From an uncultured Eubacteriales bacterium (GTDB lineage Bacteria > Bacillota > Clostridia > Oscillospirales > Feifaniaceae): a stretch of 9,103 nucleotides of DNA. Below are positions 1-7,333 of the stretch, piece after piece; within the stretch, counting starts at the first letter, position 1, and every line of letters starts with the position of its first letter. Below the pieces are notes generated by a model. That model was not told the origin of the DNA. It worked only from the letters and a program-made list of their open reading frames with translations, and searched no databases. Both the position numbers and the translations under genes were made by a program. The DNA lies in the NCBI GenBank assembly GCA_902474785.1, contig CABRXB010000030.1:1-9103 (forward strand), written 5' to 3'.

Positions 1-2
1 GC

Positions 3-701
3 ATGTACTTTTTTCCCGACGCCTGCTTTTATGAATTCATTCCAGAGGATGAGATGGCGCGCAACAGGAAAGACCCCTCTTATCAGCCCAAAACCTGCCT
101 GATGGACGAGGTGATAGCGGGGGAGAAGTATGAGCTGGTCATCTCGGTTTTCAAGGGCGGCGCCTTCATGCGCTATCGCGTGGGGGATGTCTATCGCTGT
201 CTTGGGAAAGACAGCGCGGCGGGCGGCGCGCATCTTCCCCGGTTTCGGTATATCGACCGCACGTCCGACATCATCGACGTGGCGGGCTTTACCAGGATCT
301 CGGAAGACTCCATTGAAAATGTGGTGCGCCTGTCCGGGCTCCCGGTGGAAAACTGGGTTGCGGCCAAGGAGTTTACGCATAACAACAAACCCTTTTTACA
401 TATGTATGTGGAGCTGCGCCCGGAGGCGCTCATGAGCAGCGCCGTAAGCCGTGAAATTCTCAAGGAGCATCTGGGCATTTACTTCAAATATATTGACCAC
501 GACTACAAGGATTTGAAAAAAATTCTCGGGATGGACCCTCTGGAGGTCACAATCTTGCGTTGTGGAACCTTTGCCAAGTATGCGCGCAAAACGGGCGACA
601 CCCTGTGCCACATCAACCCGTCGGCCTATGAGGTACGAGAGTTGGTGCAGCTCCAGGAGAGTGCGGACGTTGTGACCAGAAAGGAGAGGGGACTTGAATA
701 G
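3..701 (+). CDS. GH3-family acyl-adenylating enzyme, C-terminal part (5' end outside window)
   Basis: This is the last 232 residues of a protein of the GH3 family (named after plant auxin-responsive GH3). Members of this branch of the ANL superfamily adenylate a carboxylic acid with ATP and pass it to an amine acceptor; the substrate of bacterial members is generally unknown. Seen here: an opening strand ending in FYEFIP (residues 9-14), the YRVGD nucleotide-binding motif (58-62), then FRYIDRTSD (81-89) and the RISED segment (98-102) typical of the GH3 C-terminal half. GH3 enzymes are usually around 550 residues, so more than half is missing to the left; the ATG at base 3 is inside a conserved strand and is not the start. 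The stop overlaps the next gene by 8 bases, implying translational coupling. Family assignment is fairly sure, substrate is not. Confidence 0.8.
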   Translation: MYFFPDACFYEFIPEDEMARNRKDPSYQPKTCLMDEVIAGEKYELVISVFKGGAFMRYRVGDVYRCLGKDSAAGGAHLPRFRYIDRTSDIIDVAGFTRISEDSIENVVRLSGLPVENWVAAKEFTHNNKPFLHMYVELRPEALMSSAVSREILKEHLGIYFKYIDHDYKDLKKILGMDPLEVTILRCGTFAKYARKTGDTLCHINPSAYEVRELVQLQESADVVTRKERGLE

Positions 702-3243
702 CTTTTCTTTGATTCCCATTGTGGCGCTTTCGTGCTACCTGTTCCTTTTGTTGGCATTTGTCGCCTCAAAAAAGACAAGCCTGATCAACTCCTTTATTTT
801 GGTGCTCGTCTGCTGCGTTTTGTGGACGGGCGGCTCCTTCCTCATGCGACAGTTTTTCTGGCCCTCGGAAAAGTTCTGGTACGACGTTTCCATCTGTGGG
901 CTACTGCTGTTATCCTATGCGCTGCTGCGTTTCGTGAGGGAGTTTGCCGAGGAGCCAGCTCCGCTGCTTGAAAAGCTGTGGCTGCTGCTCATTTTGATTG
1001 TCAATGTGGTCAACATCAAAACAGGCGCCTTTTTGAAGGCGCCTGAGCAGGTCGTCCATGCCGGCGGCGAGATCGCCTTTGTCTACGACATCACCTGGGG
1101 CGTGGGCGTGCTGGTCGCGCTGCTGACCTTGATTTTGATTCACACCTTTTGCATTCTCTATCGGATGTTTCGAAAAGACGAGCTCAAGCGGCGCTCCTTC
1201 CAGCCGGTGGTCTATGGACTTGTGGTGCTCTTTGTCGGTCATGTGGCGTTGCTGATCCCCTTTTTCGAAGGGTTTCCCATCGACATTTTGGCCAGCGTCG
1301 TCTTTGTCTTTTGCATCTTTTACGCGCTTTACCGCAAGCGGCTGTTTCGCCTCAATTTGCTTGTTTCCAAGGGCGTTTGCTATGTCATTGCGGCGCTGTT
1401 GTCGGTGGCCATTTTTGTCAACATCATCGGACCGCTCGAGGGATTTATCCGCACGCATCTTCTGTTTTGGGCCAAAAACGATGTGATTGTCATTGCGCTG
1501 CTCTTCTCCGGACTCACGGTTGTGATCTACTCGGGGATGAAGCGGTTTATCGACAGCGTTTTTGTCAAAGAGGAGTCGCTGCGCGCTGAAACGCTGCGTG
1601 AGTTTGGCGCGGCGGTCTCCAAGAGCCTGGAAGTCGGCGAAATTTTGGAGGAGCTGGTTTACGTTGTCAAGCAGACGCTTCCCGTGAAGAAGGTCTACGT
1701 CTGCGTGGAGAGCGACGACGGCAGATACTACCGCATTGCCCACAGCGAGAACCCGCTTGACAGCAGGGAGATCCGCTTTGGGATGGACAACCCCATGATC
1801 GACGTGTTGCGGTCAAGCGGGGGAGAGTGCCTCTTTATGGAGGATCTGCGCGGGCTGACGGCCTACAAATCCATGTGGGAAGAGGAGAAGCGCGAGATCA
1901 AGGAGCTGGGCGTGGAGTGCATTGTCCCCCTGTGTGACGACGACACGCTGGTGGGCATGGTTTTGCTGACCGCCAAGGAGAAAAATGCCAAGTATACCTA
2001 TGACGACATCAGCTTTTTGACCTCGATGGGCTCCATCGGCTCCATCGCCGTGAAGAATGCGCGACTGTATGAAAAGGCGCGCAAAGAGGCGCGCACCGAC
2101 GATTTGACGGGGCTGCTCAACCGCAAGTATTTCCATGAGCTGCTTCAAAAGGAATATGAGAAAAGCCGTGACTGTTCGCTCTCGCTGATGATTTTGAGCC
2201 TGGACGATTTCAAGCTTTACAATCAGCTCTATGGCAACAAAGAGGGCGATGTTGTGCTGCAAAAGGTGGCTGGCATCCTGCAGGCCAGCGTGGGGGAGAG
2301 CGGCTATGTTGCACGCTACAGCGGCAAGGAGTTTGCCATCCTGCTGCCCGACTATGACATTCTCGGCGCCAAATTGCTTGCCGAGGGCATCCGCAAGCAG
2401 ATCAGCGAGATCAACCGCGACTCCCCCGAATACGGCATGAAAACCATTACGGTGAGCGGTGGGATTTGCGCCATCCCCTATGCCGCCACCTCGCCAAAGG
2501 AACTGCTCGACAATGCGGATATGGCGGTGTTTCAGGTCAAACGCAGCGGGAAAAACGCCATACAGCTCTGCACAGGCGGGCTGATTGAAGATGAGGGCGA
2601 AAAGCCGCGCGAAGGGGGGCACAAATCCGAGATCTACTCCGGCTATGCGCCGACCATCTATGCGCTGACCGCGGCCATCGACACCAAGGATCACTACACC
2701 TTCAGCCACTCCAAGAGCGTGGCCTACTATGCCTGTGAGCTGGCCTATGCCTTTGGGATGAACGAGGAATCGGTTGAGATTGTCAGAGAGGCCGCGCTGC
2801 TGCACGACATTGGAAAGATCGGCATCAGCGAACAGATTCTCAACAAGCCCGGCCGGTTGACGCAAGAGGAATATGAGATCATGAAGGGGCATGTGGAAAA
2901 CTCGGTTGGCATCATCCGACACCTGCCCTCGCTCGACTATGTGATTCCCGCCGTCATCGGCCACCATGAACGGTACGATGGAAAAGGTTACCCCCGCGGC
3001 ATCGCCGGGAACGACATCTCTCTGCTGGCGCGCATCTTGTGCGTCGCCGACTCGTTTGACGCCATGGTGTCGCACCGTCCCTATAAAAAGCCCTACCCGG
3101 TGGAATATGCGCTCGAAGAGATTGAACGCGAGAGTGGAAAGCAGTTTGACCCAAAGCTCGCCACGCTGTTTGTCCGTCTGGTGCGAGAGGGAAAAATCAC
3201 GCCGATCATCTCCGAGCTCGAGCCAAGCTCCATGGGAAGATGA
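694..3243 (+). CDS. Membrane-anchored GAF / degenerate GGDEF / HD-GYP c-di-GMP phosphodiesterase
   Basis: An 849-residue signalling protein. Residues 1-220 form about seven hydrophobic helices, like the 7TM sensor region of some histidine kinases, with two more near 227-247 and 263-280. A GAF-like domain spans about 300-460, GGDEF about 466-625 and HD-GYP about 655-835. The HD-GYP part has all expected metal ligands: H704-D705, H733, H757-H758, D786, and the HHERYDGKGYP signature at 757-767, so hydrolysis of c-di-GMP at the inner membrane face is likely. The GGDEF signature is SGKEF (543-547), and the DxDxFK motif reads SLDDFK (502-507), so both positions that bind metal in PleD (D327, E370) are replaced; no RxxD inhibitory site is seen. 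It is probably not a cyclase and may act as a regulatory module. The TTG start at 694 is chosen because AAGGAG lies 7 bases upstream; it overlaps the GH3 stop. Confidence 0.9.
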   Translation: MNSFSLIPIVALSCYLFLLLAFVASKKTSLINSFILVLVCCVLWTGGSFLMRQFFWPSEKFWYDVSICGLLLLSYALLRFVREFAEEPAPLLEKLWLLLILIVNVVNIKTGAFLKAPEQVVHAGGEIAFVYDITWGVGVLVALLTLILIHTFCILYRMFRKDELKRRSFQPVVYGLVVLFVGHVALLIPFFEGFPIDILASVVFVFCIFYALYRKRLFRLNLLVSKGVCYVIAALLSVAIFVNIIGPLEGFIRTHLLFWAKNDVIVIALLFSGLTVVIYSGMKRFIDSVFVKEESLRAETLREFGAAVSKSLEVGEILEELVYVVKQTLPVKKVYVCVESDDGRYYRIAHSENPLDSREIRFGMDNPMIDVLRSSGGECLFMEDLRGLTAYKSMWEEEKREIKELGVECIVPLCDDDTLVGMVLLTAKEKNAKYTYDDISFLTSMGSIGSIAVKNARLYEKARKEARTDDLTGLLNRKYFHELLQKEYEKSRDCSLSLMILSLDDFKLYNQLYGNKEGDVVLQKVAGILQASVGESGYVARYSGKEFAILLPDYDILGAKLLAEGIRKQISEINRDSPEYGMKTITVSGGICAIPYAATSPKELLDNADMAVFQVKRSGKNAIQLCTGGLIEDEGEKPREGGHKSEIYSGYAPTIYALTAAIDTKDHYTFSHSKSVAYYACELAYAFGMNEESVEIVREAALLHDIGKIGISEQILNKPGRLTQEEYEIMKGHVENSVGIIRHLPSLDYVIPAVIGHHERYDGKGYPRGIAGNDISLLARILCVADSFDAMVSHRPYKKPYPVEYALEEIERESGKQFDPKLATLFVRLVREGKITPIISELEPSSMGR

Positions 3244-3685
3244 TAAAAGACAAGGCGTGCCTTGGCGATCGAACGCCGCCCGAAAAACCGGGGGGGAATA
3301 TCAAATGAGATTTTCTCCGGAGCAGAACGCGCCCTGCGGAACTTCTGTGTCAGAGACCATTTTATCTGTTGTGAAAAAGGCCACCCGCTTTGCACGGGTG
3401 GCTTTTGGCATCTGCAAGAATGAGCCGTGCAGGACGCGCTGATACAGAGGGAGAGGAGCATCACGGAGGGGAAGCTCGGGAGTAAGGCATCGCGACAAAT
3501 GCCCCTTCCAGCATCCAAGCCCGCTTCATACGCCATTCGTTTTCTGTGTGCCGGCCGCCGGCTTTTCTTATCGGCGGGGTGTTTTATGAAGCGTTTAAGG
3601 GAGCGGTGCAATCCACGGCGAAGCGCGCGCTGCAACTGCGGGGCCCCCTCGATTTGGCCAGATAAAAAACAAGATACAGGTCAAA
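3244..3685. other. Convergent intergenic region without a convincing gene
   Basis: The gap lies between the 3' ends of the HD-GYP gene (+) and the recombinase gene (-). It holds one good hairpin (3376-3406), a GC-rich imperfect palindrome at 3550-3562 (arms gccgg/ccggc, followed by TTTT) and otherwise no recognisable domain, tRNA or riboswitch. An open frame from 3427 to 3705 on the + strand has no ribosome binding site, odd composition rich in Arg, Cys and Ser, and runs into the recombinase, so it is not called. The region could contain recombination scars linked to the recombinase, but no repeat shows this. Confidence 0.6.
3376..3406. terminator. Likely bidirectional intrinsic terminator
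   Basis: The arms gccacccg (3380-3387) and cgggtggc (3395-3402) pair perfectly around a 7-base loop, with the stem extended by A:T pairs on both sides. On the + strand TTTT follows; on the - strand the hairpin is followed, after one base, by TTTTT (3378-3374). It sits 130 bases past the HD-GYP stop and about 280 bases past the recombinase stop, so it can end transcripts from both convergent genes. The + strand T tract is short, which lowers certainty about efficiency. Confidence 0.65.
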
Positions 3686-3692
3686 TCACCTG
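3677..3692 (-). terminator. Weak candidate terminator hairpin at the recombinase 3' end
   Basis: An inverted repeat, caggt/acctg around six bases, overlaps the recombinase stop codon. On the - strand it is followed within a few bases by a T-rich run (3670-3664). The stem is only 5 bp and the T run is offset by about six bases, so it may be a chance palindrome. Confidence 0.25.
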
Positions 3693-5377
3693 GCAGTTGC
3701 GGTGAAAAGCGCCTCTTCTCTGTCGGCATCCAAGACCTGCCCGGGGGTCTCCGGGAAAACAAGGGAGACCTGCCGCCCGTCCCAGACCGCCTGCTGCAAC
3801 ACCTCTTTGACGATGTCCCGACGCTGCAAAATGTCGCATTGGGAAAGCGCCGAAGAGAAGGTGGACAGATCAAGCTCTGTTGCGGGAGATGCGGCGGGCG
3901 CCGGAGTTTGCGCTTCGACGCAGTTGCTTTTGGCCATGCGTGCGGCAATGGCCTCGCTTTGTCTGTGCAACTGTTCGATGCGCGCGCTGATGCGCTGCCG
4001 CGCGGCGGGGTTCTCCACGCCGGCCAACGCGTCCACAAGCGACGCGATTTTCTTCTCGGCCTGCTCGTGTTCGCGCCGGAGCGCCGAAAAAAACGCGTCG
4101 CGCTCTTTTTTTTCGGCCAAGCAGGAAGTCTTGGCCTGCAAAAGACAGGAGACAAACAGCTCCTTATCCTCGGGCAGCGTATCCAGCGCCAAGAGCACGA
4201 CTTCGTCGAGCTCGTTGCCCGCGGGGTTGGAGTTTGCACACAGCGCCTTTTGACTGCGCTCCTTGAGCTTGCAGACATAGGTGTAGCGCGGTTTGCCGCC
4301 CACGTCGCGTCGGCCGGTCAACTTGGGGTACATTCTGCCGCCGCAGGCGCAGTGCAACACCCCTGAGAGGAGCGCCTCGTTGCCGCGCGGCTTTTTTGTG
4401 CGCGACCCGCTGCGCGCCAGGCGCGCCTGGGTTAAAATCCATCTGTCCGAGGGGATGATGCCCGGATGCCCGCCCACACACACGATCCAATCGGACACGG
4501 GCAGATACACCGTCGCCTTGCCGCTGGTTTGGTCGGTGCGGTGATAGGCGAGTATGCCGTGCGTGGCGTCAAATGCCGACTCGTCGGAGAAAAGATCGGC
4601 TTTGTTTTGGAGAAAATAGCGATAGGCCCTCTGGTCGGCGATCAGATAGACGGGGTTTTGCAAAATCGCCTTGATGGAAAAGCGGGTAAAGGGCTTGCCG
4701 TTTTTGGTGAGGATGCCAAGCTTTAGCAGCGCGGCCTCGGTGGAGGAGAGCGAGCCGCTTTCAAGAAACAGATCGTAAATGAGGCGGACGCGCGCAGCCT
4801 CCTCTGGCAGCAGCTTGAGCTGGCAGGACTTTTTTTGCCGGCCGTCCACCGTGATGCGCTTAACGCTCTCGCTGGTGTAGCCCGTGGGGGTGACGCCGCC
4901 CAGCCAGCGCCCTGTTTTGGCCAGCTCGTGCATGTTGTCCCGGATTCGCTCGGCGATGGTCTCGCGTTCTAGCTGAGAGAAGACCGAGGCGATGTACATC
5001 ATGGCGCGGCCCATCGGCGTATTGGTGTCAAACTGCTCTTTGATCGAGACAAAGGCGACGTCCAGGCGGCTGAGCTCCTCGATCAGATGGGAGAAGTCCC
5101 CGATGTTGCGACTGACGCGGTCGAGCCGGTAGACCACGACGGCGCTGAGCTCGCGCGCTCTGGCCGCCTGCATCATGGCCTGAAAGCCCGGACGCTCGAG
5201 CGTTTTGCCTGAAAAGCCCTCGTCCTCATAGACAATCGCGCGCGCAAGCGCCGATGCGCCATAGTGGGCGCTGATATGGTCGCGACACAGATCGATCTGA
5301 TTTGAAATGCTCTCGCCCTTGCCGGTAAATTTGGATTTTCTCGAATAGATGGCGATGCGCTTTTGATGTTCTTGCAC
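3686..5377 (-). CDS. Large serine recombinase (resolvase/integrase family)
   Basis: A 563-residue site-specific recombinase that cuts DNA through a serine nucleophile and rejoins it at two attachment sites. The catalytic domain spans about 6-150: YSRKS (11-15) gives R13 and nucleophile S15, followed by Q27, R62 and the LDRVSR segment (85-90) with D86, R87 and R90. The recombinase domain covers roughly 160-310. A zinc-ribbon region follows, with C343, C345, C369 and C380; the first pair is C-x-C rather than the more usual C-x-x-C. A coiled-coil-like stretch spans 415-485 and a conserved-looking C-terminal segment 505-545. Length and order are normal for the family and no break is seen. GTG at 5377 is the start because GGAGGT lies 7 bases upstream; the frame extends further but runs antisense into the sigma gene. 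It lies alone between two operons, so target and element are unknown. Confidence 0.93.
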   Translation of the reverse strand: MQEHQKRIAIYSRKSKFTGKGESISNQIDLCRDHISAHYGASALARAIVYEDEGFSGKTLERPGFQAMMQAARARELSAVVVYRLDRVSRNIGDFSHLIEELSRLDVAFVSIKEQFDTNTPMGRAMMYIASVFSQLERETIAERIRDNMHELAKTGRWLGGVTPTGYTSESVKRITVDGRQKKSCQLKLLPEEAARVRLIYDLFLESGSLSSTEAALLKLGILTKNGKPFTRFSIKAILQNPVYLIADQRAYRYFLQNKADLFSDESAFDATHGILAYHRTDQTSGKATVYLPVSDWIVCVGGHPGIIPSDRWILTQARLARSGSRTKKPRGNEALLSGVLHCACGGRMYPKLTGRRDVGGKPRYTYVCKLKERSQKALCANSNPAGNELDEVVLLALDTLPEDKELFVSCLLQAKTSCLAEKKERDAFFSALRREHEQAEKKIASLVDALAGVENPAARQRISARIEQLHRQSEAIAARMAKSNCVEAQTPAPAASPATELDLSTFSSALSQCDILQRRDIVKEVLQQAVWDGRQVSLVFPETPGQVLDADREEALFTATAR

Positions 5378-5384
5378 GGGGAAC

Positions 5385-5390
5385 ACCTCC
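5385..5390 (-). promoter_or_regulatory. Ribosome binding site fixing the recombinase GTG start
   Basis: On the - strand this reads ggaggt, 7 bases before GTG at 5377-5375. It rules out the longer reading frame that would begin at 5671 inside the divergent sigma-factor gene. Confidence 0.8.
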
Positions 5391-5421
5391 AAAACTTGAA
5401 AAAAGAAAAAAATGAAAACTG

Positions 5422-5437
5422 CCCGCACATCTGCGGG
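5422..5437. promoter_or_regulatory. Dyad in the divergent recombinase/sigma promoter region
   Basis: Perfect arms cccgca and tgcggg flank a 4-base centre (catc). It lies in the 93-base region (5378-5470) that must hold the promoters of both the recombinase (-) and the sigma operon (+). On the - strand a TTGACC -35-like box (5442-5437) adjoins it, but no good -10 box follows at normal spacing. The + strand has TTATAC at 5448-5453 as a possible -10 and TGAAAAC at 5413-5419, which resembles an ECF -35 element, but the spacing between these does not fit one promoter. The dyad could be an operator, or a small terminator on the - strand, where T-rich sequence follows it. Confidence 0.4.
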
Positions 5438-5470
5438 GTCAAAATCGTTATACAAAGGGAAGGGAGGGAC

Positions 5471-5971
5471 ATGGCCTTGTCGATCGACCTCGAGCAGCAA
5501 TATGACAAAATCTATCGCTACTGCTATTTCAAACTGCACAGCCGGACTCTGGCCGAGGATGTCACGCAGGAGACCTTCCTTCGCTTTCTCGAGAGCAAGA
5601 CCTATCAAAACAAGGGCCAGGCCCTTCGCTATCTCTATGTCATCGCGAGAAACCTGTGCATACAGCACCATCGAACGCGGCCCCTTGAGAGTTTACCGCA
5701 GACGCTGGCCGATTATGACGCGCCACAGCGCATGATGACCTCCTTGACGCTGCAAAGCGCACTTCAGGCGCTCAGTGAGCAGGAGCGCGAGCTGGTTTTG
5801 CTGCGCTATGTCAACGATGTGCCGGTTTCGGTGCTGTGCAAGCTCTTTGGCCTGTCGAGATTTGCCGTTTACAGAAAGACCAAAGGGGCCATTCGCATCC
5901 TGCAAGATCAGCTCAAGGAGGAGGATTTTGATGAAACTGGCACTCAAACGGGCGCTGCAAACGGCCTTTGA
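5471..5971 (+). CDS. ECF-type RNA polymerase sigma factor
   Basis: A 166-residue sigma-70 family protein with only regions 2 and 4, the layout of extracytoplasmic-function sigma factors that redirect RNA polymerase to a small regulon. Region 2 spans about 8-72, including the DVTQETFLRFL stretch (30-40) and ALRYLYVIARN (51-61). Region 4 spans about 93-146, with LSEQERELVLLRYV (101-114) and a helix-turn-helix near 117-139. The acidic tail after 150 has no family motif. ATG at 5471 follows purine-rich GGGAGGGAC closely; TTG at 5477 would be better spaced and is an alternative. The gene ends 41 bases inside the next one, so the membrane protein is probably coupled to it. By analogy with other ECF operons, it likely activates its own operon; no clear target promoter is visible. 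Confidence 0.88.
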   Translation: MALSIDLEQQYDKIYRYCYFKLHSRTLAEDVTQETFLRFLESKTYQNKGQALRYLYVIARNLCIQHHRTRPLESLPQTLADYDAPQRMMTSLTLQSALQALSEQERELVLLRYVNDVPVSVLCKLFGLSRFAVYRKTKGAIRILQDQLKEEDFDETGTQTGAANGL

Positions 5972-6644
5972 AGCGCCGCCGCCTGCAAGAAAGCGTGAAT
6001 TTTTGCGCGCGCTTTCCGGCCGGCCGATCAGCTTTGTCCAATTTGTCGCGTCGCAGGCGGCCTACATTGGGAAGTGGACCTTTGCCGTGTCGCTGTTGAT
6101 CTTTGGCGCCGCCCTTGCCGCAACCCGTATGGTCTCGAAGGACTCTCTCTGGATGCTCTCGTGCCTGACGCCATTTCTGGCGGTCTGCGCCGTGGCAGAG
6201 AATACCAAGTCCAAGACCTGTCAAATGGCGGAGCTTGAGATGGCCTCGCGCTTTTCCCTGAGGAGTGTGGCGCTCGCCCGCATGTTTGTGCTCGGCGTCG
6301 CCCATGCGCTGCTGCTGTGCCTGCTGGTTTTGCTGGGGCGCAGGGCGGGGGCTGCCACGGTGTTTGAGACGGGGATCTATCTGATCACGCCCTATCTGCT
6401 GACCACGGCGGGCGGCCTTTGGATGGTGCGGCGCATGAAGGGCAGGGAGACCGCCTATGCCTGTATGGGCGTGGCCGTGATGGTCAGCGCGCTACTCGCA
6501 GTTGCCAGGACTGTGTTGCCGCTCTATCAGGGCATGTGCTACCCCTGGTGGGTGGCGGCGTTTGTGCTGCTCGGCTTTCTGAGCGCGCTCGAATACCGCA
6601 AAACGCTGCTCAAAACGGAGGATTGTTTATGGAACTGGTTGTAG
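5931..6644 (+). CDS. Six-helix membrane protein of unknown family, candidate anti-sigma factor or sensor
   Basis: A 237-residue protein not recognised as a named family. A cytoplasmic-looking, positively charged N-terminal segment (1-40, with AFEAPPPARKREF at 12-24) precedes about six hydrophobic helices near 42-64, 71-89, 114-136, 143-166, 174-192 and 205-221, and a short charged tail. ATG at 5931 is chosen because AAGGAGGAGG lies just upstream at 5915-5924. It sits between the ECF sigma gene (41-base overlap) and the ABC ATPase (16-base overlap). Position directly after an ECF sigma gene is typical of membrane anti-sigma factors, and the N-terminal segment could bind the sigma factor; it lacks a visible zinc-type HxxxCxxC motif. 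It could instead be a subunit of the ABC exporter. Function is inference from context only. Confidence 0.8.
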   Translation: MKLALKRALQTAFEAPPPARKREFLRALSGRPISFVQFVASQAAYIGKWTFAVSLLIFGAALAATRMVSKDSLWMLSCLTPFLAVCAVAENTKSKTCQMAELEMASRFSLRSVALARMFVLGVAHALLLCLLVLLGRRAGAATVFETGIYLITPYLLTTAGGLWMVRRMKGRETAYACMGVAVMVSALLAVARTVLPLYQGMCYPWWVAAFVLLGFLSALEYRKTLLKTEDCLWNWL

Positions 6645-7333
6645 ACCGCCTGACAAAGCAATACAAAAACAAAATCGCGGTGGACAGAATTTCGCTCACG
6701 CTGCACAAGGGCGTGTATGGGCTGCTGGGCGCAAACGGGGCGGGCAAGACAACGCTCATGCGTATGCTTTGCGGCATCTTGCAGCCGACCAGCGGCAGCA
6801 TTTCGCTTGACGGAATCGACGTCACGAACGAAGAATACCGGGCAAAGCTCGGCTATCTGCCGCAGGAATTTGGCTATTACCCCGACTTTTCAGGCATCGA
6901 CTTTTTGCTCTATCTGGCGGCGCTCAAGGGCCTGTCCCGGCCGATTGCTTTGCAAAGAGCGGATGAGCTGCTCGCGCTGGTCTCCCTTTCGAATGTCGCC
7001 AAAAAGAAGATCAAAACCTATTCGGGCGGGATGAAACAGCGCCTTGGCATCGCGCAGGCGCTGCTGGGAAACCCGCAGCTTTTGATTCTCGACGAGCCCA
7101 CGGCAGGTCTTGACCCAAAGGAGCGGGTGAAATTCAGGGATTTGATCGCACAGATCGGGCAAGACAGCATTGTGCTGCTCTCCACCCACATCGTCTCGGA
7201 CATCGCACACATCGCCGATGTGATTTTGATGATGAAAAATGGGCAGCTCATCTATCAGGGAGCCCGGGGCGAGAGCCCTGCCGACTTGGAAGAATTTTAT
7301 CTTGAGCAGATCGGGGAGGACAAAACGCCATGA
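6629..7333 (+). CDS. ABC transporter ATP-binding protein
   Basis: A 234-residue nucleotide-binding subunit that hydrolyses ATP to drive an ABC-2-type exporter at the inner membrane face. All motifs are present: Walker A GANGAGKTT (34-42), Q-loop Q79, signature YSGGMKQR (131-138), Walker B LLILDEP (151-157), D-loop GLD (160-162) and H-loop H187. The length is normal for a stand-alone domain of the drug/bacteriocin exporter type. ATG at 6629 has GGAGGA 6 bases upstream, and it overlaps the preceding gene by 16 bases. The stop overlaps the next start as ATGA, so ATPase and permease are almost certainly made together. Substrate cannot be told from sequence; lipid, peptide or antimicrobial export is plausible from the ECF context. 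Confidence 0.95.
   Translation: MELVVDRLTKQYKNKIAVDRISLTLHKGVYGLLGANGAGKTTLMRMLCGILQPTSGSISLDGIDVTNEEYRAKLGYLPQEFGYYPDFSGIDFLLYLAALKGLSRPIALQRADELLALVSLSNVAKKKIKTYSGGMKQRLGIAQALLGNPQLLILDEPTAGLDPKERVKFRDLIAQIGQDSIVLLSTHIVSDIAHIADVILMMKNGQLIYQGARGESPADLEEFYLEQIGEDKTP

Noticed and set aside
466..701. GH3 fragment as a complete short gene starting at base 3
   Set aside because: The ATG at base 3 falls inside a conserved GH3 strand and the family is more than twice as long, so the gene is cut by the window edge rather than short.
1813..3075. 420-codon open frame on the - strand
   Set aside because: It lies wholly opposite the GAF/GGDEF/HD-GYP coding region, whose domains are unmistakable; such antisense frames are common in GC-rich genes.
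3427..3705. 92-codon open frame on the + strand in the intergenic gap
   Set aside because: No ribosome binding site, composition unlike a folded protein, and it overlaps the recombinase 3' end.
3679..5445. Short repeat ggtcaaa near both ends of the recombinase gene (3679 and 5437) as attachment-site cores
   Set aside because: Seven bases is too short to exceed chance in this length, and surrounding bases do not match as expected for att half-sites.
5378..5671. N-terminal extension of the recombinase frame on the - strand
   Set aside because: It is antisense to the sigma-factor gene, has no family similarity, and a well-placed ribosome binding site marks GTG 5377 as the start.
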